From Proteles cristata cristata (Eukaryota; Chordata; Mammalia; Carnivora; Hyaenidae), in assembly GCA_017311185.1 (NCBI GenBank), contig JAESUZ010000138.1, positions 21,588 to 85,587 of the forward strand: a stretch of DNA of 64,000 bases, written 5' to 3'. A program made the translations under genes and the position numbers. A model generated the notes under the pieces. That model made no database searches, had not been told where the DNA came from, and saw only the letters and a program-made list of their open reading frames with translations. Below, in pieces: positions 22,688 through 34,370 of the stretch (position 1 is its first letter; every line of letters begins with the position of its first letter).

Positions 22688-22720
22688 TATAGATAGATAG
22701 AGAGATAGAGAGATAGATAG
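22688..22720. repeat. (AGAT)n microsatellite
   Basis: AGAT and AGAG units. Confidence 0.9.
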
Positions 22721-22845
22721 CTGTGTTGGGGGGAGGGGGTGATATGCAGGAAAATTGAATAACTCCCAGGAGTTTTTTACTGAGCACCCCCCACCCAGGA
22801 GATTTCGTTTGCAAGTTTTTAAATGAAAAACTCAACTTCTTGTTT

Positions 22846-23058
22846 GGGGCGCCTGGGTGGCTCAGTGGGTTAAGCACCCGACTCTCGATTTCAGCTCAGA
22901 TCATGATCTCACAGGTTCGTGAGATCGACCCCACATGGGGTAGCCCTGTGCTGACAGTGTGGAGCCTGCTTGGGATTCTCTCTCTCCCTCTCTCTCTGCC
23001 CATCCCCTGCTCACTTGCTCTCTCTCTCTCTCAAAAATAAACTTAAAAAAAAATTTAA
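22846..23058 (+). mobile_element. Feline SINE
   Basis: 'ggggcgcctgggtggctcag' start, 'gagatcgaccccacatgggg', A-rich end. Older type with 'tctcgatttcagctcag'. Confidence 0.93.
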
Positions 23059-23139
23059 ACCGAAACAACAAATTCAACTTGTTTAACAGACATTGGATAG
23101 TTCTAATTATTTTTGTTGGGTGCATCTTGGTAGTTTGTG

Positions 23140-23860
23140 GCCATTATGGACTTGGTCTATTTCATCTATGTCAAAGGTCATTAAATGTTTTTTGTAAGGC
23201 ACAGACGTTTTTTTGTAAGGCACAGTCGTTTTTTGTAAAGACTGGGCCACACAGTCTATTATGACCATTCCATTCTGCCATTGTAGTGTAAAAGCAGTCA
23301 TAGACAATCAATAAATATAAGCCTGTTGTAATCATTTCCTGGGGCTGCCATAACACAATAGCACAAATTTGGTGATTTCAAACAACAAGAACGTATTCTC
23401 TCACAGTTCAGGAGGCTAGAAGTGCAGAGCACCATGTCAGCAGGGCCATGCTCCCTCTGATGTGTGGAGGGGAGAATCATGCTTTCTCCAGCCTCAAGCA
23501 TCCCTTGGCTTTTGGCAATGTAACTCCCATCTGTACTTGAGTCTTGCTGTGGCCTCTGTCTGTGTCTCTCTGTATTTCTGTATCCTAATCTTCCATTCCT
23601 TTCCTTATAAAGATAACAGTCATTTTTTAATTTAGGGCCCATCCTAGTCCAGTATGACCTCATCTTAACTAATTACACTTGCAAAAACCCTATTTCCAAA
23701 TTAAGGTCATATTCTGAGGTCTGGGTGGACATGAATTTGGCAGGGGGGCTGTGCATACCCCTACACCATGTTCCAAAAAAGCTTTGGTTACAAAAACTGG
23801 GGATGGACCAGATTTGGGCCATGGGTCATAATTTGCTGACCTTTTAATCTGAATTGTTAA
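23140..23860 (-). repeat. hAT-like repeat split by another old repeat
   Basis: The left part ('aaagactgggccacacagtc', 'agcagtcatagacaatcaat') and right part ('ctggggatggaccagatttg', 'cataatttgctgacctttt') belong to one reversed element. Bases 23325-23755 are a copy of the 'ggctgccataaca' repeat inserted between them. Confidence 0.65.
23325..23755 (+). repeat. Old repeat ('ggctgccataaca' family)
   Basis: 'cctggggctgccataacaca', 'ctcacagttcaggaggctag', 'tagtccagtatgacctcatc', 'ccctatttccaaattaaggt'. Same family as the split copy at 12090-13500. Confidence 0.75.
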
Positions 23861-23869
23861 ACTCATGGA

Positions 23870-24857
23870 CATAGAGATATTTGCAGTATTCTCTTATTAT
23901 TTTAATGCCTGGTACTGGTAGTTTGTGCCTTTTCTGTTTTTCTTTGTTAACCTAGCTACCGGTTTATCAATTTTATTGATCTTTTCAAAGGACCAGATTT
24001 TAATTCGATTGATTCTTCTTTATTGTTTTCCTGGCTTCAATGTCATTGATTTCTGCTCTGATCTTTATTATTTACTCCTTCTGCACTGTTTTTCTCATTT
24101 CTTAAGGAAGAAGCTTAGATTGTTAATGTGAGAGCTTTCTTCTTTTTTTAATGTAAGCAATCAATATTATACATTTTCCTCTAAGCACTGCTTTAACTTC
24201 ACACCATACATTTCGATGTATTTTGTCTTCATTTTCATTCCGTTCAAAACATTTCCTCTTTGTCCATGAATTACTTAGAAGTGTGTTGTTCAATTTCCAA
24301 GTGTGTGGAGGTTTTCCAATTATCTTTCTGTTATGAACTTTTCGTTTAATTCACCATGGTCAGAAAACATGCTTTGAATTCCATTTTCAAACATTCATTA
24401 ACACAAAAGTTCAACTTTTGGTACTGTCCCACAGATCCCTCAACTTCTGTTCAACTTTTCTAAGAAATCTTATTTCTGTCTGTTGTTCAAACCGAGTAAC
24501 TATTGATCGCCCAAGTTCTTTCATTTTCCTCTGTTTTCTTCACTCTGCTATTGAGCCCATCCTGTGATTTTTCTAATTCAGTCACTGTATTTTTCAGTTC
24601 TAAAAGTTCTGTTTGGTTCTTCTTTAAATCTTCTACTTCTTTGCTGAGACTCTACCTTTCCATTTATCTCAAGAGTGTTCAGCCTAACTTCTTGAGGCAT
24701 GGTTATAACAGCTGCTTTAAAGTCTCTGATAACCCAACATCTGTGTTCTTTGGGGTGGGTGTTTGTTGCTTTGCTTTTCACTTGTGAGTTAAGGGTTTCC
24801 TCATTCTTCATATGCCAAGAAATTTTGGATTTTATCCTAGACATGTTGGGTCTTGCT
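23870..24857 (-). mobile_element. Old LINE-1, reverse
   Basis: 'ttatcaattttattgatctt', 'ttgtccatgaattacttaga', 'tcaccatggtcagaaaacat' read as reversed L1 ORF2 and neighbouring sequence. It may continue past the following SINE toward 26060. Confidence 0.65.
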
Positions 24858-24872
24858 TAAATCTTAAGAAGT

Positions 24873-25076
24873 GGGGGCGCCTGGGTGGTGCAGTCAGTTG
24901 AGCATCTGACATCAGCTCAGGTCATGATCTCATGGTTCATGGGTTCGAGCCCTGCATTGGGCTCTGCTGCTGTCAGCCTGTTAGCACAGAGCCTGCTTCA
25001 GATCCTCTGTCCCCCTCTCTCTGCGCTTCTCCCACTTGCACTCTCCTAAAAATAAATAAATATTTAAAGCAAAAGC
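24873..25076 (+). mobile_element. Feline SINE
   Basis: 'gggggcgcctgggtggtgca' to 'aaataaataaatatttaaag'. Perfect 15-base duplication taaatcttaagaagt at 24858-24872 and 25077-25091. Confidence 0.96.
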
Positions 25077-25091
25077 TAAATCTTAAGAAGT

Positions 25092-26200
25092 ATATTTGGG
25101 TCTTTTGTTAGCAGGTAGCCAACCAAGTTAGGTGTAGATTGCAAGTTCTGATCTGCCTTTTGTGGGCTGTGGGCCCAACATCAGTTTAGTTTTCAAAGCA
25201 TTGGTAGTACCCTGAGGGAAGTCCCATGTGTGTGCTACTCAGTTGATGGCCTGGGACCTGGTGGTCATCTGTGTTGTAGCTCAGTTCTTGAAGCCTGGAT
25301 AAACTGCTTAGGATCAGACCCAGACATATACAGCTCAGAGGTAAGGCCTGGAATTCACACACAACGGGACAGGATTACTCTCTTGACCTCCCTCTTCTCC
25401 ATGATCCACCTTGACTATTTCCAGATCCCTGGAGCCTCCCTTCCCAGACCTCCAGACAGAAATTTAGGGTTTTAGTTTCTCCACTCAGCTGCGTTCCTTC
25501 CATTACGGCCTCTGTGTCCAGGACCAAGTAGTGGGAGGACAAAGAGAAAGAAAAAAATAATGGGGATTCACCTCCTGCTATTCGGATCACAGCTATTTTG
25601 GTGAGAGATAAGAGTTTCCCTCTTTCAGAGATTTAGGCATCTGCCCGGCTGATTCAATCTGCCATCACTATGCACCTGTCATCTCTGCTACCATTGTGGG
25701 GCCTGGGGCCAGAAAAAAAGGGTAAAAATTACAAAACAGGGTCCCCCTTTCCTTGGTCCAGAAATAGAAAGCTTCCATGGAGCTCTCTCTGTCCACACTC
25801 AATGTGCATTTCTGAGTTTTAGGCTGCCTTTAAGTCCAGAGAGCAAATACCAGAGAGATAAAACTTCTAATTTTTTCTTAATCCACTTGCCACCATTTGT
25901 TTTTCAGAATCCTCTGATACCTGTTTTCTGAATTCAGAACTGATCATTCCATGCCATATGGGAGAGATAGGTAGGGTCTGGTTACTCTGTCTCCTCAGAA
26001 CCAGAACCCAGATTTTTATAAAAGAAGAAAAATACAACTCTTTTTGCTGGTGCCTGAAATTGCATCATTAGGGAACCCACCACAATGGCAGCCATCGTTT
26101 ATGCAAGAGAAATAAATATTCACCTCTTGATTAAGCCATTGTTATTTGAGGTTTTCTGTCAATCTAGACTTAATCTTATTTAGTACCATCCCTTACTTGG
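25092..26200. other. Intergenic, probably old L1-derived; no gene
   Basis: AT-rich text with scattered L1-like phrases; no gene seen. Confidence 0.35.
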
Positions 26201-26740
26201 GTGAGCACAACAGCCTCTAAATGGCCTCTCTGCTTCTTTCTCTGCAACCTAAGCTATCCTAGAAACCACTGTCCCTTTAAACATTACTTTTTTCATATCT
26301 TTCCCCAACTCATAAACCTTAAGTGACTCCCTATTTCCTACTGAAAATAATTCCAGATTCGGGGCGCCTGGGTGGCTTAGTCTGTTAAGCGTCCGACTTT
26401 CACTTAGGTCATGATCTCGCGGTTCGAGGGTTCGAGCCCCGCGTCGGGCTCTGTGCTGACTGCCAGCTCAGAGCCTGGAGACTGTTTCAGTCTGTGACTC
26501 CCTCTCTCTCTGACCCTCTCCTGCTCACGCTGTCTCTCTCTCTCTCTCCTAGAAATAAATAAAACATTTAAAAAAAAAAAAAAGAAAATAATTCCAGATT
26601 CTTTAGCCTGACATTCAAGGCCCCACTATAAACTGGATTTATGTCTTATTTATTTATATCTTATCTCACATATCTCCACATGACTCTGTGCTATCCGGAC
26701 TGGGTTCCTCGATGTCTCCATCACATACTATCTTAGTCAA
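26200..26740 (+). repeat. L2 fragment split by a SINE
   Basis: 'caacagcctctaaatggcct' and 'taagtgactccctatttcct', then 'cctgacattcaaggccccac' after the SINE, match L2 order. Confidence 0.7.
26361..26583 (+). mobile_element. Young-type feline SINE
   Basis: Near-identical to the copies at 12831 and 22200. Perfect 18-base duplication gaaaataattccagattc at 26343-26360 and 26584-26601. Confidence 0.97.
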
Positions 26741-28180
26741 GGTATGCCAGGTACTGTAGTAACCTCCAAATCCCAGTGGCTTATCCCAAACAAGGTTAAT
26801 TACCCACATGTCACAATTCAATATGATTGGCAGTGGGGGAGGAGTAGAGTTCCATCCCATACAATCATTCAGGGACCCAGGTTCTCTACCATCTTCAAAT
26901 TGCAACCTCCAAGGGAAGGGAAGAGGGTGGAGGATCATACAGAAGAATTTATGGGGAGCCTAGAAGCAATGTTCCTTACTTTTATCTATATTCTGTTGTC
27001 CACAGCTCAGTCACATGGCCCAACTGATAAGCAAGGGAGTCTGGGAAATGTAGCCTTTCTGTGACCCAAGAGAAATGACACAGCTTTGTGCAATACAGGA
27101 CATTGCCTCTGTCACATATGCTTTACTCTTTTCAACTCTGAGCCTTTTCATATACTCTCCATCCTACCTTTGAATGCTTCCCTTCAGTCCCTGCCAAATC
27201 CTCCCCATTACTGGAAGCCGTTCTTGATTTCTTCCTTGAAGACCTCCTTGATTGCTCTCCACTCTGAATAAATAAACCATGGAATTGCCCAAAACATGCA
27301 GTTTAGCACAAGGTTGTCTTGGCCTCAATTTGTTTTTTGTGTGCAGGTCTGGACACATTTGTATTTGTAGGACACTCTGGAGTCAAAGGCCATGACTCAT
27401 ATACATATGTTCAAAAATGCTGGCAGTGAACATCATCAGAAATGGTATTGTTGAAACCTGATAGGTTGCAATGAGAACACAGCATCAATTCTTTGATATT
27501 CATTCTTGCCACCAATGCATAGCTTGAATCTGATCATGAGGAAACAGAAAAATTGGAATTGAAGGACCATGGACAAAATAACTGGCTTGTAATCTTTAAC
27601 ATGTTGAAGTTACAAAAGTCAAGGAAAGATTAGAGAACAGTTTTGGAGTGAGGGAAGCTTCACATGACAGAGACATCACAATTAAATGCAACACATGATT
27701 CTGGAGTGAATCTTTTTCTCTATATACATTACAGGGACAGCTGTCAAAACCTGGATGGGGTCTGAGGATCAGATGGTAGTGATGTATCAATTTTAACTTC
27801 CTGATTCTGGAATGCAGGAGAATGCCCTTGTGATAAGAAATACTCCCTAAAGTATTTGAAAGTGATAGGACATTAGGTCTGCAACTCATTCTCAAATAAC
27901 TCAAAGTAAATGGTTCTTTGAAGAATAGTTCCAATTCTTCTGTGAGTTTGCTGTTTGAAAATAAAAAATAAAATGCTTGTTGAGGAAAATGTTGATACAT
28001 CTCTGTGTAAGGGCAAAAAGGACATTTCACAGGAAGCCTCCTGCTGTCCCTTGTGCCTGCCCCTCTGGTTTCAGCAATAATGATCACTACTGTAGCTCTG
28101 GCTGTTGGTGGCCCATGCTGCAGCCCTTTCCTTTCCTCTTCCTCTCAGAGAACCTGGAGTCTGGTGGGGCTGGTCTTAAC
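26740..28180. other. Intergenic; no gene recognised
   Basis: A 163-codon ORF on the minus strand (27596-28087) shows no domain or start context that I trust. The stretch is probably old-repeat derived. Confidence 0.4.
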
Positions 28181-28306
28181 AGTTCGTAAGTTCGAGCCCC
28201 ACATCAAGCTTTCTGTTGTCAGCACAGAGCCTGCTTCAGATCCTCTGCCCCTCTGTCTCAGCCCCTCCCCTGCTCACATGTGCTTTCTCTCCCCAAAAAA
28301 GTAAAC
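28180..28306 (+). mobile_element. Feline SINE, 5' truncated
   Basis: Starts at the B-box region 'agttcgtaagttcgagcccc' and runs to 'ccccaaaaaagtaaaca'. Confidence 0.85.
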
Positions 28307-28309
28307 ACT

Positions 28310-28545
28310 GGGGCACCTGGGTGGCTCAGTCGGTTAAGCACCTGACTTAAGCTCAGGTCATGATCTTGCATTTTGTGAGTTCAAGCCCCGCATCAGGCTC
28401 TGTGCTAACATCTCAGAGCCTGGAGCCTGCTTCGGATTCTATATCTCCCTCTCTCTCTGCCCCTCTCCCACTCATGATGTCTGTCTGTCTATCTGTCTCT
28501 CTCTTTCTCTCTCTCTCTCAAAAATAAACATTAAAAATGTTTTTT
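28310..28545 (+). mobile_element. Feline SINE
   Basis: 'ggggcacctgggtggctcag' to 'aaaaataaacattaaaaatg'; duplication aaagtaaaca flanks it. Confidence 0.93.
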
Positions 28546-28559
28546 TTAAAGTAAACATG

Positions 28560-30290
28560 TAAAAGTATACTGGGCAAATAAATTTTAAAAAATTAACTTA
28601 AAATCTTCAAGAAAAGACAAAAAGGCAGCAGGAAATAGCTAATTTTGAGATGGAAGCTTATAACCAGAGAGGTAAACGCCAAGGCTGCTTATTCTGAGGT
28701 TATTTTCAGACACTGCTCACTTGGCCTTCAATACAGGAAACACTTGAGATGAGGGGTATAGAAGTCAAGGTCAAGATCGTCCAAGGAACTCTCCCTACAT
28801 CAAGCTGGTGTCTCAAAGGATACGCCCTTGGGTATGAGTACGAGAGACTGGCTTTCCCAATGCAGCTGGGGTGACCGCATGACTCAGTTCTTGCCAATGA
28901 GACAAAGGGAAAATCTGTTGGGCAGTTTCTGGGAAAGACTTTTCTCCCCAGTGAAAGGAAACAGGGGATGAGGGGGACTGCCTTCTCTTTCCTTCCATAC
29001 AGCTCTGGATGCTATCTTGGGATGCTGTGATGTAGTGCTTTGGCAGCCACCTTGTGACCATGAGGCTATGAACATGTTGAAAGTGGCAAAACAGAGGGAT
29101 CTGTGAAGAGCCCCGTCATTGACCAGCCCAGGAAAAACCCACTTCAGGCTTTTTGCTGGAAAACCATTTAAAGCCACTTTGAGTCTAATATTCTATTTCT
29201 TCTAGTGGTATTCTCTTAACTGGGAAAAACAGACAAAACACAATTGTAAGGTAGGGAGCTTGCCCACTTTCACCTCTATCATTTACTCACTCTCAGAGTC
29301 ACAGGAGTAGCCCCTCTGTAAATTCACTGGGTTCACAGGCAGAACAAGGAAGGTCAGGGAAGCGTAAGACCTCAAGCCCCTCACCCCCTACGGGCTCAGA
29401 AGGCTCACAGCTGTTTATACCTATCCCTTGTCTCTTCTTCCAGACTCAGGTTGATGACTTTCAGAGTTAAGTTGGGGATCCTAATCACAGTTTCTGTCCC
29501 AGCTCCCTGCAAGATTTGAAGACATCTCTGGGGCTCATTTGTTTGCGCTGTGAAGTGGGGAGATTGATCCCTGCTATACCTGTGCCTCAGGGCCAACATT
29601 ACAGTTCACTGAGAAAACCCCTTATCTAGCTTAAGCCTCTTACTTCTTCCTGGTATCTTACATACTTCATCACCTTTACTTTAATCCTCAGAACACCTGC
29701 TCCCAAGAGATGGGTGTTCTTCATACCCATTTTACAGACACAGAAACAGAGGCTAAGTTTAAGTGACTTGCCCAAATCACACAGCTCATAGGTGACTTAA
29801 TTCAGATCTGTCCAACTCCAAATTATTGCCTTTTCCACCCCCAAGCCCCACAACCTCACCATGAGGGACAACGTTCAGGGCTGGGGAAGTACATTTGGGC
29901 AAGGACAATCAGGGAAGACTTCTTGGAAGAGGCAGTGAAGGCCAGCCCTTGCAGGCTAGGGAGGAATCAGAGACAGATGGAATGTCAAACACCCTAGAGG
30001 GAACTGAGCCTAAGAGCTTGGGAGAGAGAGAGACTGTCAGGGAGATGGGGCTGGGGGCATACGACCTGGGGTTAAGCACCTAAATTCAAGAGCCTTGAAT
30101 TCCCAGCCCTGCTACTTATCTGGGGAATAGCTGTGGGCAATTTTTTAACTTCTCTATGCCTTAGTTTTCTGTAAAATGGGTGTGATAATAGCATATACCT
30201 TACCGGTCTTAGCTACAACAATGTCCAGTACTTGATGAGTATTGTGATAATAGCCTTCCTTCTTTGTCACTCTCCTCACCCCATCCCCAC
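28560..30290. other. Intergenic; old repeats, MIRs
   Basis: 28850-29150 resembles an old repeat also present at 40790-41030. A forward MIR lies at about 29660-29830 ('acccattttacagacacaga') and a reversed MIR at about 30090-30250. No gene. Confidence 0.5.
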
Positions 30291-30469
30291 CTGAGATTTC
30301 TTTGGCCACTCTGCAGTGCCGCAGAGAGTTCCCGGGCGCGCCCCACCCCTCAAGGCCTTGATCTTTCAGGTCAAGGTGCCCACTGCCCCCAGAACTCCAC
30401 CAGTGTGGGCTTCCTCTAACCCAACCTTCCTCCTCCTCCCCCCTCCCCTCTTCTACGTAGGGGAATGAG

Positions 30470-30590
30470 AGAGATAAGAACCAGCAGCTTCAATTAAAAC
30501 CGAGTCGCTTGAACAATAATGGAAAAGTAATTGAGCTAAATTGAAATGTAATTGGAAAAAAAAAAATCATGGCTTAACATGGATTTGGAA
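30470..30590. promoter_or_regulatory. Candidate conserved enhancer-like element
   Basis: AT-rich island in GC-rich surroundings with CAATTA, ACAATAA, TAATTG, GTAATTGG, the words used by homeodomain and SOX proteins. Inferred only from composition and word content. Confidence 0.35.
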
Positions 30591-30729
30591 ACCAAGCTGG
30601 GGGCAGGGGCCTCTCCATTCTCTAGCCTCCAAGTCTCCTTATCTCTTCCGGATCTCTCAGGGGACCCCATCACCTCTTAGTCCAGAGCTCCCACAAGCTC
30701 TTTCTCCTCTTCCTGAGGCTCCTTCCCCA

Positions 30730-30965
30730 TGCAAGGCTTTTCTAGAACAGTGCTCCTCAAGTCAGGGGCAATTTTGCTCCTACACACACCAACTCCAAGG
30801 GACATTTGATAATGTCTGGAGACATTTTGGTGACATAGTTGGTTACAGCTAGTGGGGGTGGGGGTGGGGATGGGGGCGGGGGGTGATACTGGTATCTAGT
30901 AGGTTAGAGACACAAGGCACAGGACAGCCTCCCACAGCAAAGCATTGTCCAGCCTGAAATGTGAA
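30730..30965 (+). repeat. MER20-like hAT element
   Basis: 'caggggcaattttgctccta', 'aatgtctggagacattttgg', 'cacaggacagcctcccacag' and 'aatagtcctgaggctgagaa' follow MER20. A G-rich run (30849-30885) has expanded inside it. Confidence 0.75.
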
Positions 30966-31690
30966 TAGTCCTGAGGCTGAGAAAGTCCAGCCTGCTCTAA
31001 CCCCCAGCCCTCAGCTAAGGGGTCTCCGGTTTCCTCTCCTTTCTCCACCATCAGGGACACATCCCCCTTTATATGTGTCCCCTGTACACCCCAAATCTCA
31101 ACCCTCAACAGAGAGAAGGGCAGATGTCCTTGCTTTCTGGAGGCCGCCTATCCCCACCCCCACGAGGGGAACTCGCCCCCACTTCCTTCCTCTCCTCCTC
31201 AGTTTCTCATCTTCTTGCTCCTGCTCCCTTGCAAGAACCCATTTGGAGGCCAAGGAGTGGACAAGATGGCCCTTCAAAGCTTCCTTCATTCCCCATCACC
31301 CAAAACGGCTTCCAAAAGCCAGTCCTCAGAGAAACCCAACACACATAGGATGTAGAAGCGATCTTAGAGATCATCTTGATAAGTAGAAACAGGCGTGCTC
31401 CTGGATGGTTGGCGCAGAGCCAGGGGGGCCACCCCAGCCTCCAGGCCTCCAGCTCATGCCTGGCCCCTGGGTTACTGGGACATCTCCTCCTCCTCCTCGG
31501 TCCCCTTCCCCTCTGTCCACACCCGAGAGTGATCTGCCACCCACAGAAACCAGGCCTGGCGCCCCTCCGCCTCTCCATTCCCTCCCATCTCTCCCCCTGT
31601 CACCTGCCCTCCCTTCTTGCTCGGGTATGTGACTCCAGTGCGGGTGGGGGTGTGTGTGGAGACTTGGGGGGGCGGGAGGTGAGCGGGAGG
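30965..31690. other. Intergenic unique sequence, GC-rich
   Basis: No gene is supported; overlapping ORFs reflect composition. Confidence 0.4.
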
Positions 31691-31920
31691 TGCCCGTTTG
31701 GGCTCCCGATAAACTCGGGAGTCAGCCGGCGTGAAATGAAGAAATATGGCTCCCGGTAAATATTTATTTTCTATCAGAAATTAGCAAACCAAATGTAATT
31801 AAAAACAACTCCGTGTGTGCCTTCTCCACTCCCACCCCCAACCCCGAGTCTAGAAAATGACATCTCGGAATAGTGAATCATGAACACCGCGCCCTAATTA
31901 GCAGGCTGCCCTTGCTGCCG
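31690..31920. promoter_or_regulatory. Candidate conserved non-coding element
   Basis: A repeat-free stretch mixing CpG-bearing words with 'taaatatttattttctatc', 'ccaaatgtaattaaaaacaa' and 'gccctaattagcaggctgcc'. Such a mix in GC-rich flanks is typical of developmental enhancers; not proven. Confidence 0.35.
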
Positions 31921-32194
31921 AGGCGGCCTCCCTCAGACTCCCCAGGAAGTGGCTGGTAGCTACATGGGCCCAAGCCGTGGAGACCCCTGCGGGTCCCATC
32001 TCCTCTGGCCCCTCTGAAGAACACCAGTCCTGAGCAGGAGGTAGTAAGGATAAAGGGGAAGTGAAAAACACCTCTCTTCAGGGAGTCTGACGAGGGAGGC
32101 AGAAGCCTGCCCCCCTCTTCTGCCTGGCTACTATCCATCGAGTTCAGAGGCAGCTGGGGTTGCTGGTTGAGAAAATGGCTTTGGGAAGTCAGCA

Positions 32195-32560
32195 GAACTC
32201 GACTCCCTCACTTTCTAGCTGCATGAGCTTGGACAAAAGTCCCTTTAGTTCTTGGAGCCTCAGTTTCCCCATTTGTTTTTTTTTTTTTTAATATTTTTAT
32301 TTATTTCTAGGAGAGAGAGAGAGAGAGAGAGAGCGTGAGCAGGGGAGGGTCAGAGAGAGGGAGTCACAGACTGAAACAGGCTCCAGGCTCTGAGCTGGCA
32401 GTCAGCACAGAGCCCGACGCGGGGCTCGAACCCACGAACCGCGAGATCATGACCTAAGCGAAAGTCGGACGCTTAACCGACTAAGCCACCCAGACGCCCC
32501 TCAGTTTCCCCATTTGTAAAGTGGCGATTGTGAGGCTTACCTTGTAGATTGACCAGATAT
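32195..32560 (-). repeat. MIR element split by a SINE
   Basis: 'ctttctagctgcatgagctt' and 'ggagcctcagtttccccatt' before, 'taaagtggcgattgtgaggc' after the SINE. Confidence 0.8.
32277..32499 (-). mobile_element. Young-type feline SINE, reverse
   Basis: Contains the reversed marks GAGCTGGCAGTCAGCACAG and CATGACCTAAGCGAAAGTCG. Perfect 18-base duplication ctcagtttccccatttgt at 32259-32276 and 32500-32517. Confidence 0.97.
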
Positions 32561-32984
32561 GGAGTGAGCCCCTACAATGTGCAGGGCACTGTTACAGCTT
32601 GTGAGGGTGAAAGAGTGAACCAGAGTCTGCTCTCAGGACTCGCCTTCTGTAGGAGTGGTAGAGGCACTCGCACAAGCCTGATCTGTCCAGAGTGTTCTCT
32701 GCCACAGGCTCCATCGAACATCCAGGCTGACAGAGGAATTGTCACCCCCTTTTGTGGCTGAGTGATGGTTCCGCCTCTTTGTGGAGCACCTACTGTGTGC
32801 CTAAGGCTGTCCCGGCCGGCCCACCTAGATAGATGCCTGCTTCCAAGCCTAAGCCCTGAGCTGCCTGAGGCCAGTGGGGTGCAGGGAGGACAGACTCCAA
32901 CCCCCACGGCTTTGTCCCTCCCCTTAGCCTAGGCTGTGGAGTGCCGTGCTCAATAAATATTTGAGACCCATCCTCCAGAAATGC

Positions 32985-34124
32985 TTTTTCCCTCTTGTCA
33001 GCACATCTGTTTAAAATTCACAATCTCACACATGAAAAGAGGCTCAACATCACTCATCATCAGGAAAATGCAAATCAGAACCACAATGAGGTATCACCTC
33101 ATATCTGTTGGAATGGCTAGTATCAAAAAGGCAAGAAACAATAAATGTTGGAGAGGATGTGGAGAGAAAGGGACACACGCACTGTTGATGGGAATGTAAA
33201 TTGGGGAGTCACCGTGGAAAGCAGAAAGACAGAGATCCCTCAAAAACCTAAAAATAGAACTACCCTATGATCTAGTAATTCCACGACTGGGTATTTACCC
33301 AAAGAAACGGAGAACACTAATTCAAAAAGATACATGCACACCATGTTTATTGCAGCATTATTTAGAAAAGCCAAATTATGGAAGCAGCCCAAGTGTCCAT
33401 CAATAGATGAATGGTTAACAATGTGGGACACATGGGGTGCCTGGGTGGCTCAGTCGGTTAAGCGTCCGACTTCGGCTCAGGTCATGATCTCACGGTTCGT
33501 GGGTTCAAGCCCTGCGTCAGGCTCTCCGCTAGCTCGGAGCCTGAAGCCTGTTTCAGATTCTGTGTCTCCCTCTCTCTCTCCGACCCTCCCCTGGTCACCC
33601 TCTCTCTCTTTCTCGGAAATAAATAAAACATTAAAAAAAAAAAACCAAAACAATGTGGCAGACACACGAATATTACTCAGCCATTAAAAAAGGATGAGAT
33701 GTTACTGTTTGTAACAACATGGATGGACCTAGAGGGTATTACACTAAGTGAAATAAGTCAGAGAAAGACAAATACTACATGATTTTACTCATAGGTGGAA
33801 TCTAAGAAACAAAGCAAGCAAACAAACAAAACAAGCAGAAACAGACCCACACAGAGAACAAACTGACGGTTGCCAGGGCAGGAGGCAAGGATGGGCAAAG
33901 AAGCGGAGTGAGAGATACAGGCTTTCAGTTATGGAATGAATGTCACGGGGATGGCAGGCATGGCATAGGTAGTATAGTCCAGGGTCTTGTAATAAGGCTG
34001 TATGGTGACAGATGGTGGCTACATGTGTGCTGAGCACAGCATAACAGACCTGTGGAATCACTGTGTTGTACACCTGAAACTAATGTAACATTATGTGTCA
34101 ACTATATTTCAGTTAAACACTTTA
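32985..34124 (+). mobile_element. LINE-1 3' end, split by a SINE
   Basis: ORF2 C-terminal remnants (from 'tgaaaagaggctcaacatca' on, including 'gtgtccatcaatagatgaat') followed by a 3' UTR ending 'cattatgtgtcaactatatt'. Same subfamily as the LINE-1 at the window start. Stops break the frame. Confidence 0.85.
33434..33648 (+). mobile_element. Feline SINE inside LINE-1
   Basis: Near-consensus copy ('gcttaagcgtccgacttcgg' region GTTAAGCGTCCGACTTCGGC) with duplication aacaatgtgggacaca, slightly altered on the right (aacaatgtggcagacaca). Confidence 0.95.
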
Positions 34125-34356
34125 TTTTTTTTTAATTTTTTAATGTTTTATTTATTTCCAGGAGAGAGAGTGAGCGAGCGAGCGAGCGTGAGCAGGGGAG
34201 GGTCAGAGAGAGAGGGAGTCACAGACTCTGAAACAGGCTCCAGGCTCTGAGCTGGCAGTCAGCACAGAGCCCGACGCGGGGCTCGAACCCACGAACCACG
34301 AGATCATGACCTAAGCGAAAGTCGGGCGCTTAACCGACTAACCCACCCAGGCGCCC
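34125..34356 (-). mobile_element. Young-type feline SINE, reverse, at the LINE-1 end
   Basis: Carries the same subfamily marks; a (GAGC)n run varies the head of its CT-rich part. Perfect 15-base duplication cagttaaacacttta at 34110-34124 and 34357-34371. Confidence 0.97.
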
Positions 34357-34370
34357 CAGTTAAACACTTT

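Noticed and set aside
27596..28087. 163-codon minus-strand ORF
   Set aside because: No recognisable domain and the surrounding sequence looks like old repeat DNA.
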